64,000 nucleotides of DNA from Halogeometricum pallidum JCM 14848. GTDB lineage: Archaea; Halobacteriota; Halobacteria; Halobacteriales; Haloferacaceae. The notes beneath the pieces are model-generated. The model saw only the letters and a program-made list of their open reading frames with translations. It did not search any database and was not told where the DNA came from. A program made the translations under genes and the position numbers. Below are positions 51,188 to 59,484 of the stretch, piece after piece (positions within the stretch are counted from its first letter, which is position 1; the number at the start of each line of letters is the position of its first letter). Location of the stretch: assembly GCF_000337095.1 (NCBI RefSeq), contig NZ_AOIV01000003.1, forward strand, positions 1 to 64,000. Reading direction: 5' to 3'.

Positions 51188-53512
51188 TCACTTCTCCTCG
51201 AACCGCAGCCGCTCCGACGCCGCCGCGTCGACGTCCGCGCCGTACCGTTCGACGACCGAGCCGTAGGCGTCGCCGAGCGCCTTCATCGCGTTCCGCGGCG
51301 AGTGGTAGCCGAGTTCGTCGGCCACGTCGGGCCACGGACGACCCTGCAACACCTTCCGCACGAGCAGTCGCTCTTCACCGGGGGTACACGGCGGGTCGTC
51401 GTCGTTCAGGGCGCGGAGCGCCAGTCTCCGGAAGGCGTCGGGCGCGGTGACGTACATCCCCGGACCGAACGACGCGCCGACGACGATGCGCCACTCGCGG
51501 TCCGAGAGGTCGACGGGCGGGACGGCGCCGCAGGCGCGCACCGCCGCCCGCACCACGTCCGGGTCGGCGTCTCGCAGGGGGTCCGCGAGGACGCCCGAGA
51601 GGCGGCCGAGGAACCACTCGGCGTGCCTGTCGCGGAGTTCGCGACCCGCGTCGGTCAGCGGGTCGAGCATCAGCGCGGAGTACTCCCCGCTGGTGTCGTT
51701 GCGGGTCGTCGAGAGGTGGACCGTTCCGTACCCATTGTCGGCCCAGAAGTCGAGCAGTTCGGGCGTCGCGCCGTAGCCGACGCCGAGGTAGTCCACGCCC
51801 TCCGCGGCCGCCGCCTTCTCCGCGCGAATCGCGGCGAGCAGTTTCGAGCCGAGACCCGACGACCGGGCGGCGTGGTGCGTGGCGATGCGGACGACGCGGT
51901 AGCCGACGGGGACGGCGGCATCCTCGTCCCGGAGTTGGCTCGTGAACACGTCCGGCAGCATGTTGCCCCGCACCCGCGCGCCCTCGTACATCGACCGGCG
52001 CGTCTCGGCGTCGAGGCCGCCCTCGCGCGCGAGGAGGGCGACGCTGACGACGTGGCCCTCGTGCGTCAACGCCCGCACGGAGAGGTTCGGCGCGTCCAGG
52101 AGGCGGGCCAAATCGTCGGGTTCCGTCCGGTAGTGTGCGAGCACGAGGAGGCCGAACGCCTCGTGCAGGAGGTGGTCGTCGCCCGCGAGTTCGTCCTTCG
52201 AGAGCGCGCGGTACTCCGTCGAGGCGGGCGTCGCGTCGGCGACGAGGGGGTCGACGGCGGGCCGGGCGTCCAACAGGAGCGCCCGAAACGACCACGACTC
52301 TACCGGGTCGCCGCGGGCGTAGCGGATGGGGTCGTCCATCCGGACGTCCGTCGCCGAGAGGTCGCTTTCGGCCAGTCGGTCGCGGAACCGCACGGAGAAG
52401 CCCCGGCCGGCGCCCTCGTAGCCGTGAACGGTCGTGAAGAATCCGACCGACGGCGCGTCGAGAAAGGACGAAAGGAGGCGGACCGGGAGCGCCGCCGCCT
52501 CGTCGACGAGGACGACGTCCGGGTCCTCGGGGAGCGTCGCCGCCGTCGGCGCGCCCGCGAAGCGCACCCGGCCGCTGTCGACGGCGCGGACGACGTGCGC
52601 CTCCTCGTCGTGCGACTCGAGCGACCCCGTCTCGGCCAGGAGCGCGGAAGACCGGACGAACGCCTCGCGCGCGTTGCCGTAGCCGGGGGCGGTCACCAGC
52701 ACGTCCTTCCCCGCGGCGGCGAGGCTTCCGGCGGCGAGGCCGGCGGCGCTGGATTTCCCCCGCCCCCTGTCCGCCTCGACGACCACCGCTTCGCCGTCGC
52801 CGCGGAGGCGTTCGAGCGTCGAGAGCGCGCGCGACTGGTCGGCCGTGAGACAGGCCTCGTAGGCGGCACGAGGGAACGAGTGCGTCCGCGGCGGCGTCGG
52901 AGGGCGGCGGCCGTGCCCGCGACCATCGGCGTCAGCGGTGTCGTCAGCGTCGTCGGTGTCGCCGATGGCGACGTCCTCGTCGCCGGCCGCCGCCCCGCCG
53001 TCTGCCCCGTCGCGTTCGACCGTTCCGGATTCGAGGTCCGCGACGGCGACGCCGGGGTGGGTCCGGAGCGTCTCGGCGAGTCGCGCGCGGAAGCGCCCGC
53101 CCACGTCGGCCCGGGAGAACGGCGGGACGGCCAGCGACTCCTCGAAGGAGCCGTCGGTCTCGGACCACGAATCGAGCGGCGGCGTCAGGAGGACGAACAG
53201 GCCGCCGCCGTCGACGACGCCCGCGAGGCGGCCGACGACGTTCGGCGAGAACTCCTCGTGGGCGTCGCAGACGACGACCGTTCGGGTGGTGCCGAGGAGG
53301 TTCCCGGCGTGCTTCGGGCGGACGCGCTCGAATCGGAAGCCCTCGCGGGCGGTGACGAACGCCACCTCGTCGTCGGGCGCGTCCGCGCCCGCCACTGCGT
53401 CGAAGGCGGCGTCGAGGTCGGCGTCGCGGGGGCCGGCGAGGACGAGGAGTCGGCGCTGGTTCGTCCGCCGCGCCGCCGTCCGGAGGGTACGGGCGAGAGC
53501 CGCGATATCCAT
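51188..53512 (-). CDS. tmcA: tRNA(Met) cytidine acetyltransferase
   Basis: TmcA acetylates cytidine (ac4C), in tRNA and, in some archaea, many RNAs. The 774-residue protein has an N-terminal DUF1726-type domain and an ATPase core: Walker A EADRGRGKSSA (about 247-257), Walker B VLVDEAAALPV. A GNAT acetyltransferase domain (VVRIATHHAARSSGLGSKLL) and a C-terminal tRNA-binding part follow. An acidic insert (about 163-200) is seen. Met at 53512 matches the family start; the 238-codon upstream extension runs antisense into the L7Ae region and was rejected. Confidence 0.94.
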   Translation of the reverse strand: MDIAALARTLRTAARRTNQRRLLVLAGPRDADLDAAFDAVAGADAPDDEVAFVTAREGFRFERVRPKHAGNLLGTTRTVVVCDAHEEFSPNVVGRLAGVVDGGGLFVLLTPPLDSWSETDGSFEESLAVPPFSRADVGGRFRARLAETLRTHPGVAVADLESGTVERDGADGGAAAGDEDVAIGDTDDADDTADADGRGHGRRPPTPPRTHSFPRAAYEACLTADQSRALSTLERLRGDGEAVVVEADRGRGKSSAAGLAAGSLAAAGKDVLVTAPGYGNAREAFVRSSALLAETGSLESHDEEAHVVRAVDSGRVRFAGAPTAATLPEDPDVVLVDEAAALPVRLLSSFLDAPSVGFFTTVHGYEGAGRGFSVRFRDRLAESDLSATDVRMDDPIRYARGDPVESWSFRALLLDARPAVDPLVADATPASTEYRALSKDELAGDDHLLHEAFGLLVLAHYRTEPDDLARLLDAPNLSVRALTHEGHVVSVALLAREGGLDAETRRSMYEGARVRGNMLPDVFTSQLRDEDAAVPVGYRVVRIATHHAARSSGLGSKLLAAIRAEKAAAAEGVDYLGVGYGATPELLDFWADNGYGTVHLSTTRNDTSGEYSALMLDPLTDAGRELRDRHAEWFLGRLSGVLADPLRDADPDVVRAAVRACGAVPPVDLSDREWRIVVGASFGPGMYVTAPDAFRRLALRALNDDDPPCTPGEERLLVRKVLQGRPWPDVADELGYHSPRNAMKALGDAYGSVVERYGADVDAAASERLRFEEK

Positions 53513-53640
53513 GCCCGCCGTTTCCGGAGGCGTCGTAAGGAATGTTCCGCTCGCGACCGGCGACCGGAGAACGTTCGAACGCCGTGAATGTGCCGATAAC
53601 GGCCGTGCGGACGGGTGACACGCCAGGGGAGCATTGAAAG

Positions 53641-53782
53641 CGTTTTTATGGGGTCCTGAGCTAACTGACTGTACAGCCTGCCCGGGGTTGATGAACGCTC
53701 CTCGCCGAGAGGGAACGACCGCGACCAGCAGTGGTCCGCCGGCGAGGATGTCGAGCCCGCGAGCAGGAACCAGGTGAACAAC
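53641..53782 (+). promoter_or_regulatory. Structured leader of the L7Ae operon
   Basis: A GCGTTTTTATG TATA element at about 53639-53649 predicts a start near 53672 and a leader of about 110 nt. The leader can fold: CCTCGCCG (53700-53707) pairs with CGGCGAGG (53740-53747), enclosing GACCA-GCAG-TGGTC (53723-53736) and a purine-rich bulge. TTGATGA (53688-53694) resembles box C, and CTGA occurs at about 53655 and 53665. It may be a kink-turn target for L7Ae autoregulation; no perfect k-turn was confirmed. Confidence 0.45.
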
Positions 53783-54145
53783 ATGGCAGTATACGTAGAA
53801 TTCGACGTCCCAGCCGACCTCGCAGAGGACGCCCTCGAGGCGCTCGAGGTCGCACGAGACACAGGCACGGTAAAGAAAGGTACGAACGAGACGACCAAGT
53901 CCGTCGAGCGCGGCAACGCCGAACTCGTCCTCGTCGCCGAGGACGTCTCGCCCGAAGAGATCGTGATGCACCTCCCCGAACTCGCCGAGGAGAAGGGCAT
54001 CCCGTACATCTTCATCGAGACGCAGGACGAAGTCGGCCACGCGGCCGGTCTCGAAGTCGGCTCCGCCGCCGCCGCCATCATCGACGCCGGCGAGGCGCAG
54101 GAGCAGGTCGAAGACATCGCCGCGAAGGTCGAGGAACTTCAGTAA
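53783..54145 (+). CDS. rpl7ae: 50S ribosomal protein L7Ae, k-turn binding
   Basis: L7Ae binds kink-turns in 23S rRNA and in box C/D and H/ACA guide RNAs, and RNase P. The 120-residue protein starts [20 protein letters not shown] and has [20 protein letters not shown] (about residues 27-46), [18 protein letters not shown] and an [19 protein letters not shown] region. The three-codon longer MNN start is less likely. It leads an operon with S28e (7 nt gap), L24e and ndk, typical of Euryarchaeota. Confidence 0.97.
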   Translation: MAVYVEFDVPADLAEDALEALEVARDTGTVKKGTNETTKSVERGNAELVLVAEDVSPEEIVMHLPELAEEKGIPYIFIETQDEVGHAAGLEVGSAAAAIIDAGEAQEQVEDIAAKVEELQ

Positions 54146-54151
54146 TCGACC

Positions 54152-54376
54152 ATGAGCGCAGAAGAGACCGCCAGCGACTCGACGTCCGCGGAAGTCATCG
54201 AGATCGTTGGCAAGACCGGGATGCACGGCGAGGCCATGCAGGTCAAGTGCCGCATCCGCGAGGGCTCCAACCAGGGCCGCATCATCACGCGGAACGTGCT
54301 GGGCCCCGTCCGCGAGGGCGACATCCTCCAGTTACGTGAAACCCAGCGTGACGCGGACTCCATCGGAGGTCAGTAA
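54152..54376 (+). CDS. rps28e: 30S ribosomal protein S28e
   Basis: A 74-residue protein with an N-terminal acidic extension ([20 protein letters not shown]) and an OB-fold core. The core has [19 protein letters not shown], then [20 protein letters not shown] and the C-terminal [11 protein letters not shown], all diagnostic of S28e. It is 3 nt upstream of L24e. Location is the small ribosomal subunit near the mRNA exit. Confidence 0.97.
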   Translation: MSAEETASDSTSAEVIEIVGKTGMHGEAMQVKCRIREGSNQGRIITRNVLGPVREGDILQLRETQRDADSIGGQ

Positions 54377-54379
54377 CCA

Positions 54380-54586
54380 ATGGTAGAGACGCGAACCTGC
54401 GATTACACGGGTGAACAGATCGAGCCCGGAACGGGCACGATGTACGTCCGAAACGACGGCACCATCCTCCACTTCAAGGACTCGAAGGCCGAGAAGAACT
54501 ACTTCCTCGGCCGCGAAGCGCGTGACCTCGAGTGGACCGCCGAAGGACAGGCCGCCAGCGGTCCCACGGAGGGGAGCGACGAGTGA
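54380..54586 (+). CDS. rpl24e: 50S ribosomal protein L24e
   Basis: A 68-residue zinc-ribbon-derived ribosomal protein. [20 protein letters not shown] retains one of the usual Cys residues and the G-x-x-I-x-P-G turn, followed by [20 protein letters not shown], as in archaeal L24e. The usual later cysteines are replaced, as in many haloarchaea, so zinc may not be bound. Its stop overlaps the ndk start (GTGA). Confidence 0.95.
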   Translation: MVETRTCDYTGEQIEPGTGTMYVRNDGTILHFKDSKAEKNYFLGREARDLEWTAEGQAASGPTEGSDE

Positions 54587-55062
54587 GCCACCACGACGAG
54601 CGCACGTTCGTGATGGTCAAGCCCGACGGCGTCCAGCGCGGACTCGTGGGCGACATCGTCTCCCGCTTCGAGGAGCGCGGGTTGAAACTGGTCGCCGGCA
54701 AGTTCATGCAGATCGACCGCGACCTCGCCGAGGAGCACTACGGCGAGCACGAGGACAAGCCGTTCTTCGACGGCCTCGTCGAGTTCATCACGTCCGGCCC
54801 CGTCTTCGCGATGGTCTGGCAGGGCGCCGACGCGACTCGACAGGTCCGCGCGATGGTCGGCGAGACCGACCCCGCCGAGTCCGCGCCCGGCACCATCCGC
54901 GGCGACTACGGACTCGACCTCGGCCGCAACGTCATCCACGCCTCGGACCACGAGGACGAAGGCTCCAACGAACGCGAGATAGACCTCTTCTTCGACGACG
55001 ACGAACTCGTCGACTACGACCGCGTCGACGAGACGTGGCTGTACGAAGAAGAAGACCACTGA
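54583..55062 (+). CDS. ndk: Nucleoside diphosphate kinase
   Basis: Ndk equilibrates nucleoside di- and triphosphates. GTG 54583 overlaps the L24e stop by 4 nt and gives a 159-residue protein starting [20 protein letters not shown]. Conserved elements are [33 protein letters not shown] and the catalytic His in [16 protein letters not shown]. The C-terminal extension ([21 protein letters not shown]) is a haloarchaeal feature, acidic. Two further in-frame starts upstream overlap L24e and are not likely. Confidence 0.97.
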   Translation: MSHHDERTFVMVKPDGVQRGLVGDIVSRFEERGLKLVAGKFMQIDRDLAEEHYGEHEDKPFFDGLVEFITSGPVFAMVWQGADATRQVRAMVGETDPAESAPGTIRGDYGLDLGRNVIHASDHEDEGSNEREIDLFFDDDELVDYDRVDETWLYEEEDH

Positions 55063-55211
55063 ACCGCTGAACGGGCCCGACGAGCGCCGACGGCGCTCGA
55101 ACGGACGATCGGCCGCACGCCGTCTTTTCGTTTTTCTCGCATTCGCCAGCGGCGCTGACAGTCCGTCCCACCGCGAGCAACCGCTATATCGACCGTGAGC
55201 CAACGACACGC

Positions 55212-55727
55212 ATGGATCTCGAACTCCTCCTGTGGCTCCTCGGGGCGTTCTTCCTCGCGGCGGCGGTGTTCGGCGTCGGCCTCCTCGCCGTGACGGCGTG
55301 GACCGCGACGCGCGTCGTCGACCGCCTATTCGTCGCCGTCGCCCCCGTCCGCACCGGGACCCCGGCGTCGGTACGCGACGTGGAGACGCGAGTGGGTGCG
55401 CTCGCGGCCTCGCCGCACGTCGACTCGGGCGTCGTCCGCGCCGTCGTTCCCGAGTCCCGCCGCGGGCGCGGCCGACTGCACCGCCGCCTCCGACGGACGC
55501 CGGGCGTCCGCTTCGACGTGGCGCTCCCCTTGGAGGGCCGCGCGGCGACGTTGCCCGTCTGGACGCCGGTGCCGACGCGGCTGACCGGACGAACGGAGTT
55601 CGAGCGGGTCGCCGCCGCCTGCGGCGTCGCTCCGGAGCGAATCTCCGACGCGGTGGGCGAGGAGGTGGCGGTGCGCCGCGTCGGCGACGAATGGGCGGTC
55701 GGCCCCGCGCCGGCGACGGCGCAGTAA
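55212..55727 (+). CDS. Membrane-anchored protein of unknown function
   Basis: A 171-residue protein with one or two N-terminal hydrophobic helices (about residues 3-30, LELLLWLLGAFFLAAAVFGV). The soluble part is rich in Arg and Val (VVRAVVPESRRGRGRLHRRL), with short repeats of RTP-type turns, then an alpha/beta C-terminus (FERVAAACGVAPERISDAVGE). No motif is recognised. It is divergent in function from its neighbours ndk and the YkvA gene. Translation begins close to a CTATATCG box at about 55182-55189, about 27 nt upstream, a likely leaderless start. Confidence 0.55.
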   Translation: MDLELLLWLLGAFFLAAAVFGVGLLAVTAWTATRVVDRLFVAVAPVRTGTPASVRDVETRVGALAASPHVDSGVVRAVVPESRRGRGRLHRRLRRTPGVRFDVALPLEGRAATLPVWTPVPTRLTGRTEFERVAAACGVAPERISDAVGEEVAVRRVGDEWAVGPAPATAQ

Positions 55728-55843
55728 CGGGCGTCGGAGCCGACCGTTCGCGCGTCCTCGACGCGGACCGGTTCTGACGCCGTCGCTTCCGGTCGACGTC
55801 GCCGCCGAAGCGCTCTCGTCCCCGGACGGACTATCCGGCGACG

Positions 55844-56221
55844 ATGTTCGACGCGTGGCGCGAACGCGCAGAGGAACTGGAGCGGGAGGTGTACGCTCTC
55901 GCCCTCGCCGCGCGGGACGACCGGACGCCAGCGCGCGCGAAGGCAATCGTCGTCCTCGTCGTCGCCTACGCCCTGAGTCCGGTCGACCCGATTCCCGACT
56001 TCCTGCCCGTGGTCGGCTACCTCGACGAGTTGCTCGTCCTGCCGCTGGGCGTCGCGGCGGCGCTTCGATTGACGCCGAACGAGGTGGTGCGCGAGTGCCG
56101 GGCGCGCGCCGACGAGGACGTCGACGCCGGCCGGGCGAGGTGGGTGGTCGCCGCCGTCGTCCTCCTGACGTGGCTGGTCGGCGGCGCTCTCTTCCTGCGG
56201 GCGTTCGTCGGGTGGCCGTGA
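55844..56221 (+). CDS. DUF1232 (YkvA-like) membrane protein
   Basis: A 125-residue protein with the DUF1232 signature ALSPVDPIPDFLPVVGYLDE (about residues 44-63), preceded by a helical stretch (ARAKAIVVLVVAYALSP) and followed by another (LLVLPLGVAAALRLTPNEVV). A third hydrophobic helix near the C-terminus (VAAVVLLTWLVGGALFLRAF) spans residues about 100-119. Family function is unknown, though it is widespread in bacteria and archaea. It converges with the deaminase gene 26 nt downstream. Confidence 0.85.
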   Translation: MFDAWRERAEELEREVYALALAARDDRTPARAKAIVVLVVAYALSPVDPIPDFLPVVGYLDELLVLPLGVAAALRLTPNEVVRECRARADEDVDAGRARWVVAAVVLLTWLVGGALFLRAFVGWP

Positions 56222-56246
56222 CGCACCCCGGAACGCGGTGCGGCGG

Positions 56247-56669
56247 CTACGGCGGTTCGAGCAGCGTCGACACGCGCGCGTTCTCCTTCAGTCGGAGGCC
56301 GCCGGTCGGCACCGACAGCGGCACGGTCCCTACCGAGTCGGTGAACAGCGTCGGGTGCGAGCCGCCGCGTTCGCGCAGTTCGGTCCGCGGTTGGAGGACG
56401 AGGGGGTCGCCCTCGGTCAGCGTCTCGTTGTACGAGAGGAGGTACGTCCCTTCCTCTAAGTTCCACCAGCCGTAGTCGTCCTCGGAGTTCCGTTTCTCCG
56501 TCTCTACGGGCGAGGAGGCGGCGTCGGTCAGTTCGCCGCCGCCGAAGTCGATGCGGCCGGGTTCGTCGACGGAGCGAATCTCCGCGACGGTGAGGTCGAC
56601 GCCGCGCTCTGCGACCTGCGTGTCCGCGTGGACGATGCCGTCGAGTCGGTCGGCGAGCGAATCGCTCAT
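56247..56669 (-). CDS. dCTP deaminase/dUTPase-family protein
   Basis: A 140-residue protein resembling the dCTP deaminase/dUTP diphosphatase family, which makes dUMP and controls uracil in DNA. The N-terminal GVDLTVAEIRSVDEPGRIDFGG and the LEEGTYLLSYNETLTEGDPL strands match the jelly-roll fold; TELRERGGSHPTLFTDS carries the conserved Arg. The usual Gly-Gly loop appears as PTGGLRLKENARVS. It is shorter than bacterial Dcd (about 190), as in archaeal versions. Whether it deaminates or only hydrolyses dUTP is open. Confidence 0.68.
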   Translation of the reverse strand: MSDSLADRLDGIVHADTQVAERGVDLTVAEIRSVDEPGRIDFGGGELTDAASSPVETEKRNSEDDYGWWNLEEGTYLLSYNETLTEGDPLVLQPRTELRERGGSHPTLFTDSVGTVPLSVPTGGLRLKENARVSTLLEPP

Positions 56670-56736
56670 GGCGGGTGTTGAGTCGCAATCGCCGAAAAAG
56701 GTCCGGGCGGTCCTCGCGACTCCGCGGTTCCGCGAT

Positions 56737-57810
56737 TCAGTCCGCCTTCGGCGTCGGCGCGGTGACGTCTATCTCGCCGGCGTCGAGTTCGGCCTCGATT
56801 TCGCGGGCGGCCGTCACCATGTTCTCCATCTTCTGGTAGGCGACCTCTCGGGGCAGGAGTTTCACGCCGCAGTCCGGGGAGACGGTGAGTCGCTCCGGCG
56901 GAACGACCTTGAGTCCCTCCAGGATGTTCTCCTTTATCTCCTCGACGGACTCGACTTCGGCGGTGTGGACGTCGACGACGCCGAGCGCGAGGTCCGGTTC
57001 GAACTCGGGGTCGGTGAACACGTCTATCTGCTCGTAGCCGCCGTTGCAGAGTTCCACGTCGAACTCGTCGATGGGGAACTCGTTTATCTCGGGGTAGATG
57101 CGCGAGTAGTCGCCGTAGCAGACGTGCAGACCGATGCGCACGTCCTCGGGGATGCCGTCGACGATGCGTTCGAGACACTCGCCGACGATGGCGTGGTCGT
57201 CCGGCGTCGTGGCGAGGGCGGGTTCGTCTATCTGGACGTACTTCGCGCCCGCCTCGACCAACTTCTCGACCTCCTGATTGACGAGGTCCGCGAGGTCGTA
57301 CGCGAGGTCCGCCTCCGTGTCGTAGGCCTCGTTGAACGACCAGCGGGCGAGCGTGTACGGTCCCGTGATGGGAACCTTCACGGGCCGTTCGGCGACGTCG
57401 GAGGTGAACTCGAACTCATCAACCAACCAGGGTTCGTCGTACTCGACTTCGCTGGCGACGGAGGGCTTGTTGAAGTAGTTGTGCCCCCACACCTTGACCG
57501 GACCGTTGAACTCGTAGCCGGGGATGCGGTGGGCGAAGTACTCGACCATCTCCTCGCGGCGCATCTCGCCGTCGACGATGGTGTCGAGGCCGGCGTTCTC
57601 GTGTTCGTGCGTGATGACGCGGGCGGCGTCGTCGTACGCCTCCTCCAGGTCGTCGCCGTCGAACTTCGACTCGTCGTCCTCGGCGAGTTCCTTCGAGCGG
57701 TTGAGCCACTTCGGCTTCGGGTAACTCCCGACGACGGTGGTCAGGAGGAAGTGGTCGGTCTCCAGTCCGTTCGGGCGGAACTGCTCGCGGTTCTCGGCGT
57801 TCCGGGACAT
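56737..57810 (-). CDS. metE: Methionine synthase, catalytic (zinc) half of MetE
   Basis: The cobalamin-independent methionine synthase methylates homocysteine. The 357-residue protein is one TIM barrel and has the complete zinc site: His and Cys in LHVCYGD (about residues 229-235), Glu in FDVELCNGG and Cys in VSPDCGVKL. It also has TTVVGSYPKPKWL near the start and QIDEPALATTPDD for substrate binding. It matches the C-terminal half of bacterial MetE. Its start overlaps the stop of the upstream paralogue by one base, so the two are co-translated. Confidence 0.93.
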   Translation of the reverse strand: MSRNAENREQFRPNGLETDHFLLTTVVGSYPKPKWLNRSKELAEDDESKFDGDDLEEAYDDAARVITHEHENAGLDTIVDGEMRREEMVEYFAHRIPGYEFNGPVKVWGHNYFNKPSVASEVEYDEPWLVDEFEFTSDVAERPVKVPITGPYTLARWSFNEAYDTEADLAYDLADLVNQEVEKLVEAGAKYVQIDEPALATTPDDHAIVGECLERIVDGIPEDVRIGLHVCYGDYSRIYPEINEFPIDEFDVELCNGGYEQIDVFTDPEFEPDLALGVVDVHTAEVESVEEIKENILEGLKVVPPERLTVSPDCGVKLLPREVAYQKMENMVTAAREIEAELDAGEIDVTAPTPKAD

Positions 57811-58820
57811 TACGCCTCCACCTCCGATTCGAGGTCGGCGGCCGCAGCCAACGCCTCGAGTTTCTCCTTGTGCTTGTTCACGGGCAGGTAGAACGGTTCG
57901 GTGTTGGTCGTCACGTAGGCGGTGTCGAACTCCGAGGCCTGAATCTGGCCGTTCACCCAGTCGACGCGTTCGCGGACGGTCTCTGGCTCTTCGACCAAGG
58001 TGTTCTGGCCGTCGGCGAGGCCGAGGGCCACGTCGTCTTTCGCGCCGTACTCGTTGAGGTTGTACAGCGTCTCCTCCCGGCCGCCGGCGACGAAGTCGAA
58101 GCCGATGGCCTCCACGTCGGCGTCCATCAGGTGCGCGTACGTCTTCTCGTCGATGGCGCCCCAGTAGGTGTGGACGACCACGTCGGCGTCCGTCGCGCCC
58201 GCGACGGCGTCGATGGTCTCGGGGACGAGTTCCGCGAGGTCCTCGTCCGGCGCGTCGGTCACGAGCGAGGGGTCGAGGAGGAACAGCGTCTCGTGTTCGG
58301 GGAACGCCTCCACCTCGCCGGCGAGGAAGTCGCCGACGGCCGAGAGGAACTCCGCCTCGTCGCCGTAGTGCTCGTCGCTCGCGAGTTCGGCCAGCGAGTA
58401 CGGGCCGGGGAGGACGGCCTGTAGGGGCGTCTCGCCCGCGAGGTCGGCCGCCGCCTCCAGTTCCGCGGCCACGTCGCCGGAGAAGTCGAGTTCGCCGACG
58501 ACGCGGGGGTCGCGGTAGAAGTTGTTGTTGTCGTAGTAGCGGACGATGCCGCCCGTCTCGACGTTGTCGTGGACGGTCAGCGGGTGCGCGAGCATGTCGT
58601 CCCAGCGGAGTTGCCCCTCGACCACCCGGTCGAGGCCCGCGTCGAGTTGGTCCGAGACGACTTCCTCGCGCGCCTCCTCGTAGACGCTACCGATAGCGCC
58701 CGACTCGTCGCCGGAGATGAGGTCGTCCTTCTGGTGCCCTTTGAGGTCTGAGAGGTCCGACTTCGCCCAGTCCGGGAGAGGAAACAGCCCGGGCGAGGTC
58801 GCTACCAGTTCGGTCATCAC
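57810..58820 (-). CDS. MetE-like barrel without zinc ligands, partner of metE
   Basis: A 336-residue TIM-barrel paralogue of the adjacent metE (FPLPDWAKSDLSDLKGHQ start, VHTYWGAIDEK where the zinc His-Cys would be). Cys is replaced by Tyr, and the later Cys is absent, so it cannot bind the catalytic zinc. It probably corresponds to the N-terminal half of MetE, which binds the methyl-folate. Coupled translation supports a two-subunit enzyme. A TTAATATTTG promoter box (58844-58853) lies about 29 nt before the ATG. Confidence 0.85.
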   Translation of the reverse strand: MMTELVATSPGLFPLPDWAKSDLSDLKGHQKDDLISGDESGAIGSVYEEAREEVVSDQLDAGLDRVVEGQLRWDDMLAHPLTVHDNVETGGIVRYYDNNNFYRDPRVVGELDFSGDVAAELEAAADLAGETPLQAVLPGPYSLAELASDEHYGDEAEFLSAVGDFLAGEVEAFPEHETLFLLDPSLVTDAPDEDLAELVPETIDAVAGATDADVVVHTYWGAIDEKTYAHLMDADVEAIGFDFVAGGREETLYNLNEYGAKDDVALGLADGQNTLVEEPETVRERVDWVNGQIQASEFDTAYVTTNTEPFYLPVNKHKEKLEALAAAADLESEVEA

Positions 58821-58866
58821 GCACGGCTACGAAATGCCGACGCTTAATATTTGCTGATGCGTTCTA

Positions 58867-59484
58867 TTACTGCTGATTATGGGCCAGTTCGAGGATGGAG
58901 AGCACCTCGAACGGGTAGGACTCCTGGACCACCGTCTCGTGGTCGAACCCGCGCAACTCGACGCGCGCGACGACTTCGTCGTAGCCGGTGAGCGAACTGA
59001 CGAGGAGGAGGACGCGCCCGCCGCCGGCGAGGACGCGCCCCACGTCGTCGATGAACGGATTCAGGAGTTTCCGGCCGGTTTCGCCGCCCGAGAGCGCCTG
59101 TTCCATCCAGTCGTCCCACTCGTTGTCGGGGTCGGTCGGCAGATAGGGCGGGTTGAACGCCACCGTGTCGAAGGCGTCCGTGCGGAAGGGGTCGACGAGG
59201 CTTCCCCGCACCGCCTCGATGCCGAGGTTGCCCTCCGCTTCCGACCGCTCGCCGCGTTCGCGGGCACTCTCGCAGGCGTGCGGGTTCACGTCGCTGGCGA
59301 CGACCCTCTCGACGTCCGCCTCGCGGGCCGCCCGTTCGGCGACCCACCCCGAACCGGTGCCGACTTCGAGAAACCGACCACTCGCCCGGTCGACGACGGC
59401 CTCCGCGAGGAGCGCGGAGTCCTCCGCCGGTTGGTAGACGTCCGTCTCCATCCCCCGACGCTCGGCGAGGTCCCGGCCCGTCAC
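58867..59484 (-). CDS. HemK2/PrmC-like release-factor glutamine methyltransferase
   Basis: A 205-residue class I methyltransferase with EVGTGSGWVAERAA (SAM motif I, about residues 39-52) and the NPPYLPTD motif (about 109-116), typical of N5-glutamine methyltransferases acting on the GGQ loop of release factors. The YQPAEDS start (about 16-22) is specific to the archaeal/eukaryotic HemK2/MTQ2 type. It is the last gene of the L21e-rpoF-DUF655-ksgA-mscS line, overlapping the MscS gene by 4 nt. Confidence 0.9.
   Translation of the reverse strand: MTGRDLAERRGMETDVYQPAEDSALLAEAVVDRASGRFLEVGTGSGWVAERAAREADVERVVASDVNPHACESARERGERSEAEGNLGIEAVRGSLVDPFRTDAFDTVAFNPPYLPTDPDNEWDDWMEQALSGGETGRKLLNPFIDDVGRVLAGGGRVLLLVSSLTGYDEVVARVELRGFDHETVVQESYPFEVLSILELAHNQQ

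Noticed and set aside
53513-54226. N-terminal extension of TmcA into the L7Ae region
   Set aside because: The extension is antisense to L7Ae and unlike TmcA; the family start is at 53512.
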